From contig JACMOC010000019.1 in assembly GCA_014378195.1 (NCBI GenBank), positions 1 through 64,000 of the forward strand: DNA of 64,000 nucleotides, given 5' to 3'. The position numbers and the translations under genes are program-made. Numbering within the stretch: position 1 is the stretch's first letter; the number at the start of each line of letters is the position of its first letter. Origin of the DNA: Oligoflexus sp. Lineage in GTDB: Bacteria; Bdellovibrionota_B; Oligoflexia; Oligoflexales; Oligoflexaceae. The notes beneath the pieces were generated by a model, which had not been told where the DNA came from, ran no database searches, and saw nothing but the letters and a program-made list of their open reading frames with translations. Of the stretch, positions 35,947 through 45,120 are shown piece after piece.

Positions 35947-38900
35947 ATGGATGCAACCTTGTCAGATCATAACCAGCTCGGCCCAGTACAATTGGATCAA
36001 TTGTTCCAAAAGCAGATGGATATTCTTCTGAAACAGCTGGAATTGTTAAAGGGATTGCACAACCCTGATTATATGCCAGAACCAACCAGGACCGAACTCC
36101 CACTCGCCGTCCCCCTAGCGACCCAGCTCGCAACTACGCCGGCTCCTATCTCAGCCCCCTGTCTAGAGAAACAAAACAATAGAATCGCAGTTATTGGTAT
36201 GGCCGGGCGCTATCCGGACGCAAAAAATCTTCAAGAATTCTGGCGAAATCTCAACGAAGGTCGAGAAAGCATCACGCATTTCCGTCCTGAAGAGATCGAC
36301 CACGCTGTACCTGCCGAAGAACGCAACCATCCCAATTACGGACGCTCGCGCGGTGTCTTGGAAGATGCCGATAAATTTGATGCCGAATTCTTTCGTATCA
36401 GTCCACGCGAAGCAAAGGTCATTGATCCCCAGCAGCGCATCTTTCTAGAAATCGCTTATGAGGCATTGCAGGATGCTGGATACGATCCTGATCAGTTTCC
36501 GGGTGAAGTTGGAGTCTTCGGCGGTGTAGGCGATAATTACTATCACATCCACAACGTCCTCGATAAAAAAGAGCTGATCAAAAAAGTGGGCAGCCTTTCG
36601 ACTGCTGTTGGCAATATGAAGGATTACGTTGCGACGCGCGTATCCTACAAATTAAATCTCACCGGTCCGAGTGTTAGCCTAAATACCGCATGCTCCACTT
36701 CCTTAGTCGCCGTTGATCAGGCCGTTTGGGGTCTACGGAACGGCACCTGTGACATCGCACTTGCCGGAGCCGCTTCCATCTATGTTCCACAAAAAGCCGG
36801 TTTTATGCATGGCCCCGGCCTTCCATTCTCAAGTGACGGGCATATCCGTCCCTTCAGTTCGGACGCCACTGGGGTGATGTTCAGTGATGGTGCCGGTATT
36901 GTCGTGTTGAAACGGCTCGATGATGCCGTTCGTGACGGCGATCATATCTACGGCGTAATTATTGGAACTGCACTGAACAACGATGGCATCGATAAGATGA
37001 GCTTCTTTGCACCGAGTTCGTCCGGCCAGACCCGTGTGATCAAAAAGGCTTTGAAGGATGCAGACGTGTCGGCTGATACTCTCTCCTTCGTGGAAGCTCA
37101 TGCCACCGGAACTATGCTCGGTGATCCTGTTGAGTTTGAGGGACTCAAAGGAGCTTTTGCTGACGATACTCAGCGCAAGAATTTTTGCGCTATAGGAGCG
37201 TATAAAGCGAATATCGGCCATACCGATGCCGCTGCTGGCGTCACCGGTTTGATCAAGGCGCTACTCGCAATCAAACATAGAAAGCTACCGCCTAACATCA
37301 ATTATAAGTCACCGAATCCTTCTATTAATTTTGAGGATTCTCCCTTCTATATTCCTCAGCAGGCGGTTGTGCTCGACAGCAGCATGGGACCTATTCGCGC
37401 TGGCGTCAGTGCTTTTGGATTTGGCGGAACCAATTCTCATGTCATCGTCGAAGAAGCGCCTTCCATGGCGACCGGCGTCACCCTTCGGCCCCGGCAACTC
37501 ATTCTCCTGTCTGCGGAGACTCCGGCGGCTTTAGAAAGAAGTACGAAAGATTTTATAGACTACTTTAAGGCCAAGCCCGAGGCCTACTTGGCCGACACCG
37601 CCTACACCTTAACCAAAGGCCGAAAAGCCTTTCCTTTTAGACGTTTCATAAGCGCCGCAACTGCCAGCGAAGCAGTCGAGCTCCTCCTTTCACTCGATAC
37701 CCACCATCAAGCTGAAAGTGGCGAGGATGTTCGCGACGTCGCCTTTATGTTCCCAGGACAGGGCATACAGTCCGTTAACATGGGACGAGATCTCTATGCG
37801 AGCGAAGTGCTTTTTCGCACTCCATTCGATCAGTGCGCCGAGCTTCTCGAACCAATGCTTGGTCTTGATATCCGTCATCTCGTGTTCCCAACTTCGGGGG
37901 CAGCTCCATCGGATCTTCTGGACCAGACTCGTTATGCTCAGGCCGCAATCTTTAGTATGGAATACTCTCTAGCTCAGGTGTTTATCGGTCTCGGCGTAAA
38001 ACCCTCCGCTATGATTGGACACAGTCTCGGCGAGCTCGTTTGTGCAACAATAGCTGGCGTTTTTAGCCTGAGTGACGCTCTCTTTCTTATCACCCATCGT
38101 GGGCGCTTGATGCAGAGCATGAGTCCCGGTCAGATGATGATAGTTAACCTCAGCGAAGCTGATCTCGCGTCCTATCTCAGTGCAAGGCTCCAGATCGCCG
38201 CTGTAAACGGTCCGAAACAGTGTGTCGTTGCTGGTAGTTCCGAAGCCATCGCAGCTTTTCAATCTGAGATGGAAAAAGCGTCCGTGAGCTGCCGCATGCT
38301 CAAGACCTCTCACGCATTTCATTCCCACACTGTTGAACCCATTATGAAGGAATTTGAAGAGCTCTTTCAAAAGGTCAGTGTCCACGCACCGCAGATTGCT
38401 TATATCTCTACACTCACTGGCGATTGGATTCAGCCTGAGCAGGCAATGAGCCCCTCTTATTGGGCCGAACACATGCGTTCGCCGGTGCGTTTTTTTGCGG
38501 GTATTCAACGACTCTGGGCAGCTCAGAATTATTTGCTTTTAGAACTCGGACCGCGCGACACAGTCTGTGTATTAGCCCGAAAAGCGGCGCTGGATATCAC
38601 TTACAAGGCCGTACCAACTCTCGCTGGAGTCGATAGCTACGCTTGTTTTCAAAACGCGCTCGGGCAGCTTTGGTCGCTTGGCCTTAAGATCAATTGGGAC
38701 CTCTATTTTCATAACGAAAATCGTCAGCGTCAGCCGCTCCCAACCTATTCCTTCGAAAAAGTCAGTCACTGGCTCGATTCCCGTCCAGCTGATGCCGTCA
38801 GCTCGAAAATGATCGAGGACCGCCAGATTCTTTCCACATCGATTGAGATCAATGCCCCGGTCGCTCAAGCTGTAGTATTGCCCATTCCTGCGGCAACTCC

Positions 38901-41900
38901 AGACGTGGTGAACGTCGATGAAGCCTTAAAAAGACGCGTGAAAGATCTCTTCGAAGACATCTCAGGTATTTCTATTACCGCTCATGCCGAACGTACGAGC
39001 TTTTTAGAACTTGGTTTTGACTCCCTGACCCTGACGCAAATAATAGTGATGCTGAAACGCAATTTTGGTTTGGATACGTCCTATACTCGGATAGTCAAAG
39101 AATGGAACACGCTCCAAAAACTCTTAGCAGTTTTACAAAGCTCACAATCAACCTCGCGTGGGTCTGACCCAAAGCAAATGCCGACTCTAAAGGCTTTAAG
39201 CCTTAACACCAGCGAAGCCTCTTACAGTCAGGTTCGAATGTGGATGCACGACCATATCAAGCCAGGCGCAACGACCTATAATATTCCTATATATTTTGAA
39301 ATCACAGGAGCTTTGCAAGCCAAGGTATTCGAAGAAGCATTGGCTCAGATCCTAAAACGTCACGACGTTCTCAGATCGACCTTTCATCTCGAAGGCCACC
39401 GGGTCCTGCAAAGAGTCAGTGCCGAGCACGAGCCAGCTTTCACCTTTGTGGATCTTTCCGATCGGAATGTGGCTCAGAGTGAGACGGAACTTGCTGCGCT
39501 TCTTCAGACCCACGGTCGCAAGCACCTTCCTGTCGATAAAGGACCTATTGTTCGTTTCACACTGATCAAAATGGATGCCGCGCGACACTACTTCTTGCTG
39601 AATGCACATCATATTGCCTTCGACCTTCTGTCGATCCGTCTCTTCCTCAAAGAACTTAGCCTGAGCTATGTCTCAGCGATCGAAGGCCGTGGTTTTATCA
39701 CAGAGCGCCCGGCGTTCCAGTTTTCCGACTTTAGTGTCTGGCAAAGAAACTGGATGGAACAGGGTGAGAAATCCCGTCAGATTAAATACTGGGAGGACCA
39801 CCTTGGCTTTGCACCCGTGCCCGTACTTCGACTTCCGTTGGATCATAACCGTCCTCAAGCACAGCCGGAATTCGATCAGACTTACACAGTCCAATTTTCT
39901 AAAGCGCCGATGGAAAGTCTCTTAAATCTCGCGAAAAGCGATGGCACGACACCATTCATGGTATTTCTTGCCACATATAAATGTCTGCTGATGCTCGTAA
40001 GCAGACAGAGAGACCTTGTGATAGGCACACCTATTGCTAGCCGTTCACTCCCCGAGATCCAGGGCATGATCGGCTTTTTCGCCAATACTCTCGCCCTTCG
40101 CACACAGGCGACGGATGCTACCCCGTTCCTTGAAATTCTTAAACATGTCCGCGATATCACTGTGGGCGCATTTGAGCATCAGGACGCGCCTCTTGACGAA
40201 GTCATCAGGCTGCTGGAAATCGATCGCAGTCCAGCCATTCACACTCTTTTTCAAAGCTTCTTTTCCTTTGAAAAAGTCAGTCATGAGCACTACGCCTTAG
40301 GTGATTGTCGGATGAGCTTCAAGGGAGACGTCTCCCGCGCTGCACCAGCCACAGATTTGAATCTTTGGATCGAAGAGCATGCCGAACACCTTCGCCTCGA
40401 CGTTGAGTTTAGTACCAGGCTGTTCAAAACAGAGTCTATAGTATTGCTTTTCGCCAACTTTGAACGCTTGCTCCAGGCTATCGCCAAAAATCCGAGTCTG
40501 ACTCTAGGCGCGATGACCTCCATCCTTGAAGACAGGGTTATCGCCGAGCGATTCATCGCTCCCAAAATCGACATCAAAGCGGATACAGCGAATTTTTTGG
40601 CCATCTGCAGAGATATTTTGGACCTCGAACGTATTGAAATGGACCGTAGCTTCCAGCATCATGGCGGTCATTCACTACTCGCGCTCAAATTCCTAAATCG
40701 CCTTAAGGAAGACTTTGGCCTTGAACTTGAACTCAAAGATTTCTTAAAAGCAGCATCGCTTCGCGATGTTTGGAAACTTTGCACTCTGAAGCCGCTCGAA
40801 CTTGTCCAATCCGAGCTATCAATTCTGCTAGCCGAGCGCCCTTGTACCGCATGTGGAATTCATGATCTCTTTACGCAATCGGCAGCACAAAATCCTGAAA
40901 AGATCGCCATTCGCTACAAGAATAAAACCATAAGTTATGCGGAGCTCGAAAAGCGATCCAATCAAGTTGCACACTTTCTGCGGTCGATCGGTGTCGAAGT
41001 AGGAACAATTGTCGGCATCGCAATGGACCGTTCTTTAGATCTTATCGTCTCTATGCTTGGCATTTTGAAAGCGGGTGCGGCCTATCTTCCTATGGATCCG
41101 GCCTACCCCAACGATCGATTGCAATATATGGCTGAAAATTCAGGCATCAAGCTCATCGTGACGGAAGAAGAATATGCTGAGACTTTAGATATGCCAAACT
41201 CCATCCGCCTCCTGGCGATGGATGAAGAAAAATCAGCGATCGAAAAGCATCCGAATACGGCTCCAGTCCCTGCTTTAAAAGCCGATAGTCTCGCCTATGT
41301 GATTTATACTTCTGGATCCACCGGTAAGCCCAAAGGCGTGGAGATCCCCCACTTCTCTGCCGCGGAATTTTTGATTTCCATGCAAGAGGCCGTTCATTTC
41401 ACATCTGACGAAGTTCTCATGGCCCTTACGACAATTTCTTTCGACATTTCGGTCCTGGAAATATTTATGACTCTCGCGGCAGGCGCCACTCTCATTCTTA
41501 TGGATTCTGAAGATGCACTGGACGGCAAGAAGCTCGCTCTGACTCTAGAGCAGCAGCAGGTCACTTTCTTTCAGGCTACTCCTTCCGGCTGGCGGGTGTT
41601 GCTGGATGGCCCATTCCGGGGGTCGCAACGCATCACTGGGCTTTGCGGTGGGGAAGCCTTTCCGAAAGACCTCGCCGAGCGCCTTCTACCCCTACTCGGG
41701 TCGGTCTATAACGTTTACGGTCCAACCGAGGCAACCGTATGGACTACGTTTAATCGCCTGGAGCAGGCCGAAGATCATAAAATCATCGGCCGCCCGTTGA
41801 AAAACTATCGCGTCCATATTCTGAACGCCGATCTGCAAGACTCCGGCGTCGAAACAGGTGATCTCTATATCGGTGGCACGGCCCTGGCCCGAGGCTATAG

Positions 41901-42597
41901 AAATCGCCCAGACCTGACGGCTGAGCGTTTTATTCCTGACCCGTTCTTTAGGGATGCTCTGATGTACAATACCGGAGACCGAGCCCGATTTACGGCGGAT
42001 GGGCGCATAGAATATATGGGCAGGGCAGATGACCAGGTAAAAATCAGAGGATTCCGCATCGAACTCGGCGAGATCGAGGCTGTTGCCAACAGTTTTGCCT
42101 CGATTAAGGTTTCAGCAGCTATCGTCCATGAGCCCTTGCCGGGTGATCAACGCATCGTTCTGTTTGTCCAGCCCCAGGGCAGCGAGGAAGTTGATATGAC
42201 AAAGCTCAAGGCCTTCATGCAGAGCAGACTACCAGCCTATTTTATACCCAATCGTATGGAAGTCATTGAATCTATACCGCTCACTCATAACGGCAAGTTG
42301 GATCGAAAGGCGCTCAAGGACAGCTATGCTCAAGATCGGATTGAAAGTCCGAGCCTTCAGGCTGCAAGCACTGAAGAGTGGCTGATCGATCTTTGGAAAA
42401 AGTACCTGCACCAGCAGGCGATTTCCAAAAGTAGCAATTTCTTTGAAGCGGGTGGTTACTCGTTGCTGGCAATTATCGTGGCCTCCGAGATTTCAGCACG
42501 ATCGGGTCGGCAAATAGGTCTTCCTGATCTCCTTGCTTCTACGCTGGAGCAGTTGGCTCTGCGTATAGATCAGGGCACAGATGCGGTACAGGGGTAA
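35947..42597 (+). CDS. Hybrid PKS/NRPS, KS-AT-ACP-C-PCP-A-PCP
   Basis: A 2216-residue assembly-line enzyme. Domains in order: KS about 78-500 with TACSTSL (Cys 249), EAHATGT and NIGHTDAAAG; AT about 590-890 with GHSLGE (Ser 693) and HAFH, the malonyl-CoA-type motif; ACP with GFDSLTL (Ser 1026); condensation domain with HHIAFDL (His 1221-1222; the usual final Gly of HHxxxDG is Leu); a carrier with GGHSLLALKF (Ser 1576); adenylation domain with YTSGSTGKPKGV and NGKLDRKAL; carrier with GGYSLLAI (Ser 2172). Selectivity positions read by eye are D-I-L-Q-L-G-V-V-W-K, the glycine code. No ketoreductase, dehydratase or thioesterase. Expected product: a beta-ketoacyl chain amide-linked to glycine. A short coiled helix at the N-terminus may dock to a partner. 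Confidence 0.92.
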   Translation: MDATLSDHNQLGPVQLDQLFQKQMDILLKQLELLKGLHNPDYMPEPTRTELPLAVPLATQLATTPAPISAPCLEKQNNRIAVIGMAGRYPDAKNLQEFWRNLNEGRESITHFRPEEIDHAVPAEERNHPNYGRSRGVLEDADKFDAEFFRISPREAKVIDPQQRIFLEIAYEALQDAGYDPDQFPGEVGVFGGVGDNYYHIHNVLDKKELIKKVGSLSTAVGNMKDYVATRVSYKLNLTGPSVSLNTACSTSLVAVDQAVWGLRNGTCDIALAGAASIYVPQKAGFMHGPGLPFSSDGHIRPFSSDATGVMFSDGAGIVVLKRLDDAVRDGDHIYGVIIGTALNNDGIDKMSFFAPSSSGQTRVIKKALKDADVSADTLSFVEAHATGTMLGDPVEFEGLKGAFADDTQRKNFCAIGAYKANIGHTDAAAGVTGLIKALLAIKHRKLPPNINYKSPNPSINFEDSPFYIPQQAVVLDSSMGPIRAGVSAFGFGGTNSHVIVEEAPSMATGVTLRPRQLILLSAETPAALERSTKDFIDYFKAKPEAYLADTAYTLTKGRKAFPFRRFISAATASEAVELLLSLDTHHQAESGEDVRDVAFMFPGQGIQSVNMGRDLYASEVLFRTPFDQCAELLEPMLGLDIRHLVFPTSGAAPSDLLDQTRYAQAAIFSMEYSLAQVFIGLGVKPSAMIGHSLGELVCATIAGVFSLSDALFLITHRGRLMQSMSPGQMMIVNLSEADLASYLSARLQIAAVNGPKQCVVAGSSEAIAAFQSEMEKASVSCRMLKTSHAFHSHTVEPIMKEFEELFQKVSVHAPQIAYISTLTGDWIQPEQAMSPSYWAEHMRSPVRFFAGIQRLWAAQNYLLLELGPRDTVCVLARKAALDITYKAVPTLAGVDSYACFQNALGQLWSLGLKINWDLYFHNENRQRQPLPTYSFEKVSHWLDSRPADAVSSKMIEDRQILSTSIEINAPVAQAVVLPIPAATPDVVNVDEALKRRVKDLFEDISGISITAHAERTSFLELGFDSLTLTQIIVMLKRNFGLDTSYTRIVKEWNTLQKLLAVLQSSQSTSRGSDPKQMPTLKALSLNTSEASYSQVRMWMHDHIKPGATTYNIPIYFEITGALQAKVFEEALAQILKRHDVLRSTFHLEGHRVLQRVSAEHEPAFTFVDLSDRNVAQSETELAALLQTHGRKHLPVDKGPIVRFTLIKMDAARHYFLLNAHHIAFDLLSIRLFLKELSLSYVSAIEGRGFITERPAFQFSDFSVWQRNWMEQGEKSRQIKYWEDHLGFAPVPVLRLPLDHNRPQAQPEFDQTYTVQFSKAPMESLLNLAKSDGTTPFMVFLATYKCLLMLVSRQRDLVIGTPIASRSLPEIQGMIGFFANTLALRTQATDATPFLEILKHVRDITVGAFEHQDAPLDEVIRLLEIDRSPAIHTLFQSFFSFEKVSHEHYALGDCRMSFKGDVSRAAPATDLNLWIEEHAEHLRLDVEFSTRLFKTESIVLLFANFERLLQAIAKNPSLTLGAMTSILEDRVIAERFIAPKIDIKADTANFLAICRDILDLERIEMDRSFQHHGGHSLLALKFLNRLKEDFGLELELKDFLKAASLRDVWKLCTLKPLELVQSELSILLAERPCTACGIHDLFTQSAAQNPEKIAIRYKNKTISYAELEKRSNQVAHFLRSIGVEVGTIVGIAMDRSLDLIVSMLGILKAGAAYLPMDPAYPNDRLQYMAENSGIKLIVTEEEYAETLDMPNSIRLLAMDEEKSAIEKHPNTAPVPALKADSLAYVIYTSGSTGKPKGVEIPHFSAAEFLISMQEAVHFTSDEVLMALTTISFDISVLEIFMTLAAGATLILMDSEDALDGKKLALTLEQQQVTFFQATPSGWRVLLDGPFRGSQRITGLCGGEAFPKDLAERLLPLLGSVYNVYGPTEATVWTTFNRLEQAEDHKIIGRPLKNYRVHILNADLQDSGVETGDLYIGGTALARGYRNRPDLTAERFIPDPFFRDALMYNTGDRARFTADGRIEYMGRADDQVKIRGFRIELGEIEAVANSFASIKVSAAIVHEPLPGDQRIVLFVQPQGSEEVDMTKLKAFMQSRLPAYFIPNRMEVIESIPLTHNGKLDRKALKDSYAQDRIESPSLQAASTEEWLIDLWKKYLHQQAISKSSNFFEAGGYSLLAIIVASEISARSGRQIGLPDLLASTLEQLALRIDQGTDAVQG

Positions 42598-42602
42598 CCA
42601 TC

Positions 42603-43394
42603 ATGAGCACAACGCCTCTTTTTTTCGAATCAGTTGGGCAATCAATCTTCGGAATTCTGCACGAACCCTCTGCAGGACACAATTTAAGAGAAGCAGTGGT
42701 GATCTGTCCACCTGCTCCTCAAGAGTTGAAGAAATACCATTGGGCGCAAAGACAAATGGCGAATCGTCTGCAGTTGTTTGGATATACTGTTCTGCGCTTT
42801 GACTACTTTGCTACCGGAGATTCCTCTGGAAGATCTGAGGAATTCAATCTGGACATATGCCAACACAATATTCGAGACGCGATAGCCTTCGTAAAAGCTT
42901 CAGGGCTGGTTCGCCGTGTGACTGTTATAGCCACCCGTTTGGGTGGCCCTTTAGCATTGAAAACTTTAGAATCGGAACGAGTCAAACGCCTGGTTTTGAT
43001 CGATCCTGTTCTCGATGGTAGTGCCTACCTTTCACGCATGCAGACGATGCATGCGGACATGCTGGTTGAAAGTCCGGAGACTGCTCCCTTTCAAACGTCG
43101 GACGCTTGCCATCGTCAACTGCTGGGATTCTCTTTCAGCGAAGCACTTGCAGCCCAAATGCGCCGTCTCTCCTGTGCCGTAGGACAACTCAAGGCCAAAT
43201 CAGTTTATCTTTTGCAAAGTGAAAACGCGGCGAACCTAACTGCTCTGCAGCAAGCCCTGACAGCTTCCGTTGATGAGGTCCACATTAAGACGGTGGGCGG
43301 TAAGCTCAAATGGGATGATCTTTGGTCTCTTCAGTTCCAAGATTTTCCCAATGAGTTGATTCAAGAAACTTTGGATGTAGTGAGATTCGGATAA
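42603..43394 (+). CDS. Alpha/beta hydrolase-like protein lacking the nucleophile Ser
   Basis: 263 residues with an alpha/beta-hydrolase fold. The oxyanion strand (VVICPPAPQELKKYHWAQRQMA) and 'RFDYFATGDSSG' are standard. The nucleophile elbow reads ATRLGG: the Ser of G-x-S-x-G is replaced by Arg. That GLRLG-like elbow is known to me from the exosortase-A-associated hydrolase 2 family. It may be a non-catalytic partner of the next gene. It begins five bases after the synthase stop and overlaps the following gene by one base (TAATG), so all three are one operon. Confidence 0.75.
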   Translation: MSTTPLFFESVGQSIFGILHEPSAGHNLREAVVICPPAPQELKKYHWAQRQMANRLQLFGYTVLRFDYFATGDSSGRSEEFNLDICQHNIRDAIAFVKASGLVRRVTVIATRLGGPLALKTLESERVKRLVLIDPVLDGSAYLSRMQTMHADMLVESPETAPFQTSDACHRQLLGFSFSEALAAQMRRLSCAVGQLKAKSVYLLQSENAANLTALQQALTASVDEVHIKTVGGKLKWDDLWSLQFQDFPNELIQETLDVVRFG

Positions 43395-44209
43395 TGAAGC
43401 AGGTTGCCATCCGGTTTGGTCGTCACGCGGATATGATAGGGGTGCTCGCCTTGCCCTCGGGCCCTACCCTCGTCGTTAAACGCGCGCTCTTGGTCTGGAA
43501 TACCGGGATCTCTCATCGCATTGGGCCACAACGCATGAACGTCGAGATCGCTCAACAGCTGACGGCACATGGATTGCCTGTTTTTCGTTTTGACCTCTCG
43601 GGACGCGGCGATAGCAGTGCCACCGAAGGCGCCATTCAATCGGCCGTGCTCGACGTTCAAGAGGCAATGGACTATCTGTCAGCACAATACGGCTACGAAG
43701 AATTCATTCTCCACGGTCTTTGCTCGGGCGCGATTGAAGCTCATTACGTCGCGGCCGCCGACAAACGTGTCGTTGGCCTGTCTATGATCGATACGTATTC
43801 ATATCGTGTCGGTAACTATTACTGGCATTACCTCAAAAAACGAATATGTTCCAAACAGGCGTGGACACGCCTGTTTAGGCGTTTTCAAGGCCCTAAGACA
43901 TCAAACCAACAGCAGGCCATTGATCAGTTCTTCGTCCCTTTTCCGAATATTGAAATCTTGAAGACCGATTATGCTGCATTTGCCAAGCGCAGGATGCCTT
44001 GTCTTGTCGTCTTCACGAATGGCTACGAGCACATTTTCAATTACGCAGGACAGTTTCAGGATATGCTGAAGGGTATAGATCTCACGCCTATCTTAACTCT
44101 TCATCATCATTCAGGTGCCGACCATCTCTGTACCATTATCGGACAAAGAGAGCGGATACTCGATCGATTGTCGCTATGGATCGAGTCAAACTACCTTTCA
44201 CCTATTTGA
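43394..44209 (+). CDS. Alpha/beta hydrolase with a Cys nucleophile elbow
   Basis: 271 residues, last gene of the PKS/NRPS operon. Fold landmarks: VWNTGISHRIGPQR, FRFDLSGRGDS, the elbow LHGLCSGAIEAH with Cys in the nucleophile position, and a His in SGADHLCT near the C-terminus. Gly-Leu-Cys-x-Gly elbows occur in exosortase-A-associated hydrolase 1 proteins. Because the synthase has no thioesterase domain, this enzyme is the best candidate for releasing or cyclising the product, possibly together with the preceding protein. That role is inferred from gene order only. Confidence 0.75.
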   Translation: MKQVAIRFGRHADMIGVLALPSGPTLVVKRALLVWNTGISHRIGPQRMNVEIAQQLTAHGLPVFRFDLSGRGDSSATEGAIQSAVLDVQEAMDYLSAQYGYEEFILHGLCSGAIEAHYVAAADKRVVGLSMIDTYSYRVGNYYWHYLKKRICSKQAWTRLFRRFQGPKTSNQQQAIDQFFVPFPNIEILKTDYAAFAKRRMPCLVVFTNGYEHIFNYAGQFQDMLKGIDLTPILTLHHHSGADHLCTIIGQRERILDRLSLWIESNYLSPI

Positions 44210-44469
44210 AGATAAAAAGCGGGTAGCGGGAATTCTAGGCGGATCTTGTACAGTGTCAGATATTAATCTCAATTGATTTCTATATCTGTACATTAAAACC
44301 TGTCTATTTGTAATCACGCGTATTGCAGCATTTCTCGCCCAATCCTATCCTGCCTGATCGCCCCAAAAGTTGGCGATCATATAACACTTGTTTTCTGCCC
44401 GTACTTACTCGCCTACGGTTCGACGATGGAAACTCTCCTTAGTGCTCAAGATTTTCTTGGCTAATAGCC

Positions 44470-44700
44470 TTAAAGTCGTTGTGCAGCTAGAATCAAAGCA
44501 TACAAATCTGGATAGAACCGAGCATATTGCTGGTATAATTTGCACACAATTTTAAACTTAATTTTCGACGCTCCAAACAAAAATAGATCAGATAATTGCG
44601 GTAGTATATTATTTGTGATTCTTAGACCGTTACCTAAAAATACTGTTTTCGTATTGGGATCGTAAACATGATGAATGCTTATTGACCAACCACCGCCCAT
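44470..44700 (-). pseudogene. Rhs/YD-repeat protein fragment
   Basis: The first 35 residues (MGGGWSISIHHVYDPNTKTV, then FLGNGLRITN) match the junction found just before the YD repeats in Rhs and teneurin-like proteins, usually written 'GWxLSxHHxYDP...LxxGDG'. After that the frame becomes unrelated and stops. The frame extends a few codons upstream without a start. Intact Rhs genes are several kb, so this is a scrap of one. Confidence 0.6.
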
Positions 44701-44891
44701 GACAGAGTAAAGGAGGCTCTAGAATTTCGACCTCCGTTATCACCTCCACGCGCCCCCTTCCCTCCTGTTAAAGAGTGCATTCTCGCAGCATGAGAAGCCT
44801 CGCTCCCCTTCTTCACAAAAACTTTGGAAAAAAAGTTTCATTTCAAAATCCTTGAAGTTTCAGAACCTGATTCCCCCTCTGCACAATCCCA

Positions 44892-44958
44892 ACTCTTACC
44901 GATCCGAAGAGCTTTCTTACCGCGATGCTGAATAAAAAGGTCCTTTGGCCGAAAAAGG
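44892..44958 (+). repeat. Direct repeat, right copy
   Basis: Matches 34985-35051 at 63 of 67 positions, in the same orientation. Read in the corresponding frame it gives TLTDPKSFLTAMLNKKVLWPKKA, the end of the YkgJ-like protein with two substitutions, then runs on past the original stop. No upstream part of that gene is present here. Confidence 0.9.
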
Positions 44959-44967
44959 CCCAAAGGG
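44942..44967 (+). terminator. Hairpin built on the right repeat copy
   Basis: CCTTTGGCC pairs with GGCC-c-AAAGG (one bulge) around GAAAAA, followed by ATGATTTTTGGATTTTTT. It could terminate transcription from the PKS/NRPS side. Confidence 0.4.
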
Positions 44968-45120
44968 ATGATTTTTGGATTTTTTAAGACTCGATTTATT
45001 TGAGGTTTATTTAAATAAACTTGGAAAAGTGATATAAATCAGCATCGTAAGCCGATGTATTTGAATCCGAATGAGAGTGGCCGATAGGGTTTCTAAGAGC
45101 AACTTTCACCGAGGATGAGC

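Larger units (their letters stand above)
44210..45114. other. Right flank of the PKS/NRPS locus
   Basis: 905 bases without an intact gene, lower in GC than the operon. It holds an Rhs-repeat remnant (44470-44700, minus strand), the right copy of the 67-bp direct repeat (44892-44958), a hairpin built on that copy, and the leader of the next lipoprotein gene. The contents look like accumulated debris at a recombination site. Confidence 0.65.
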
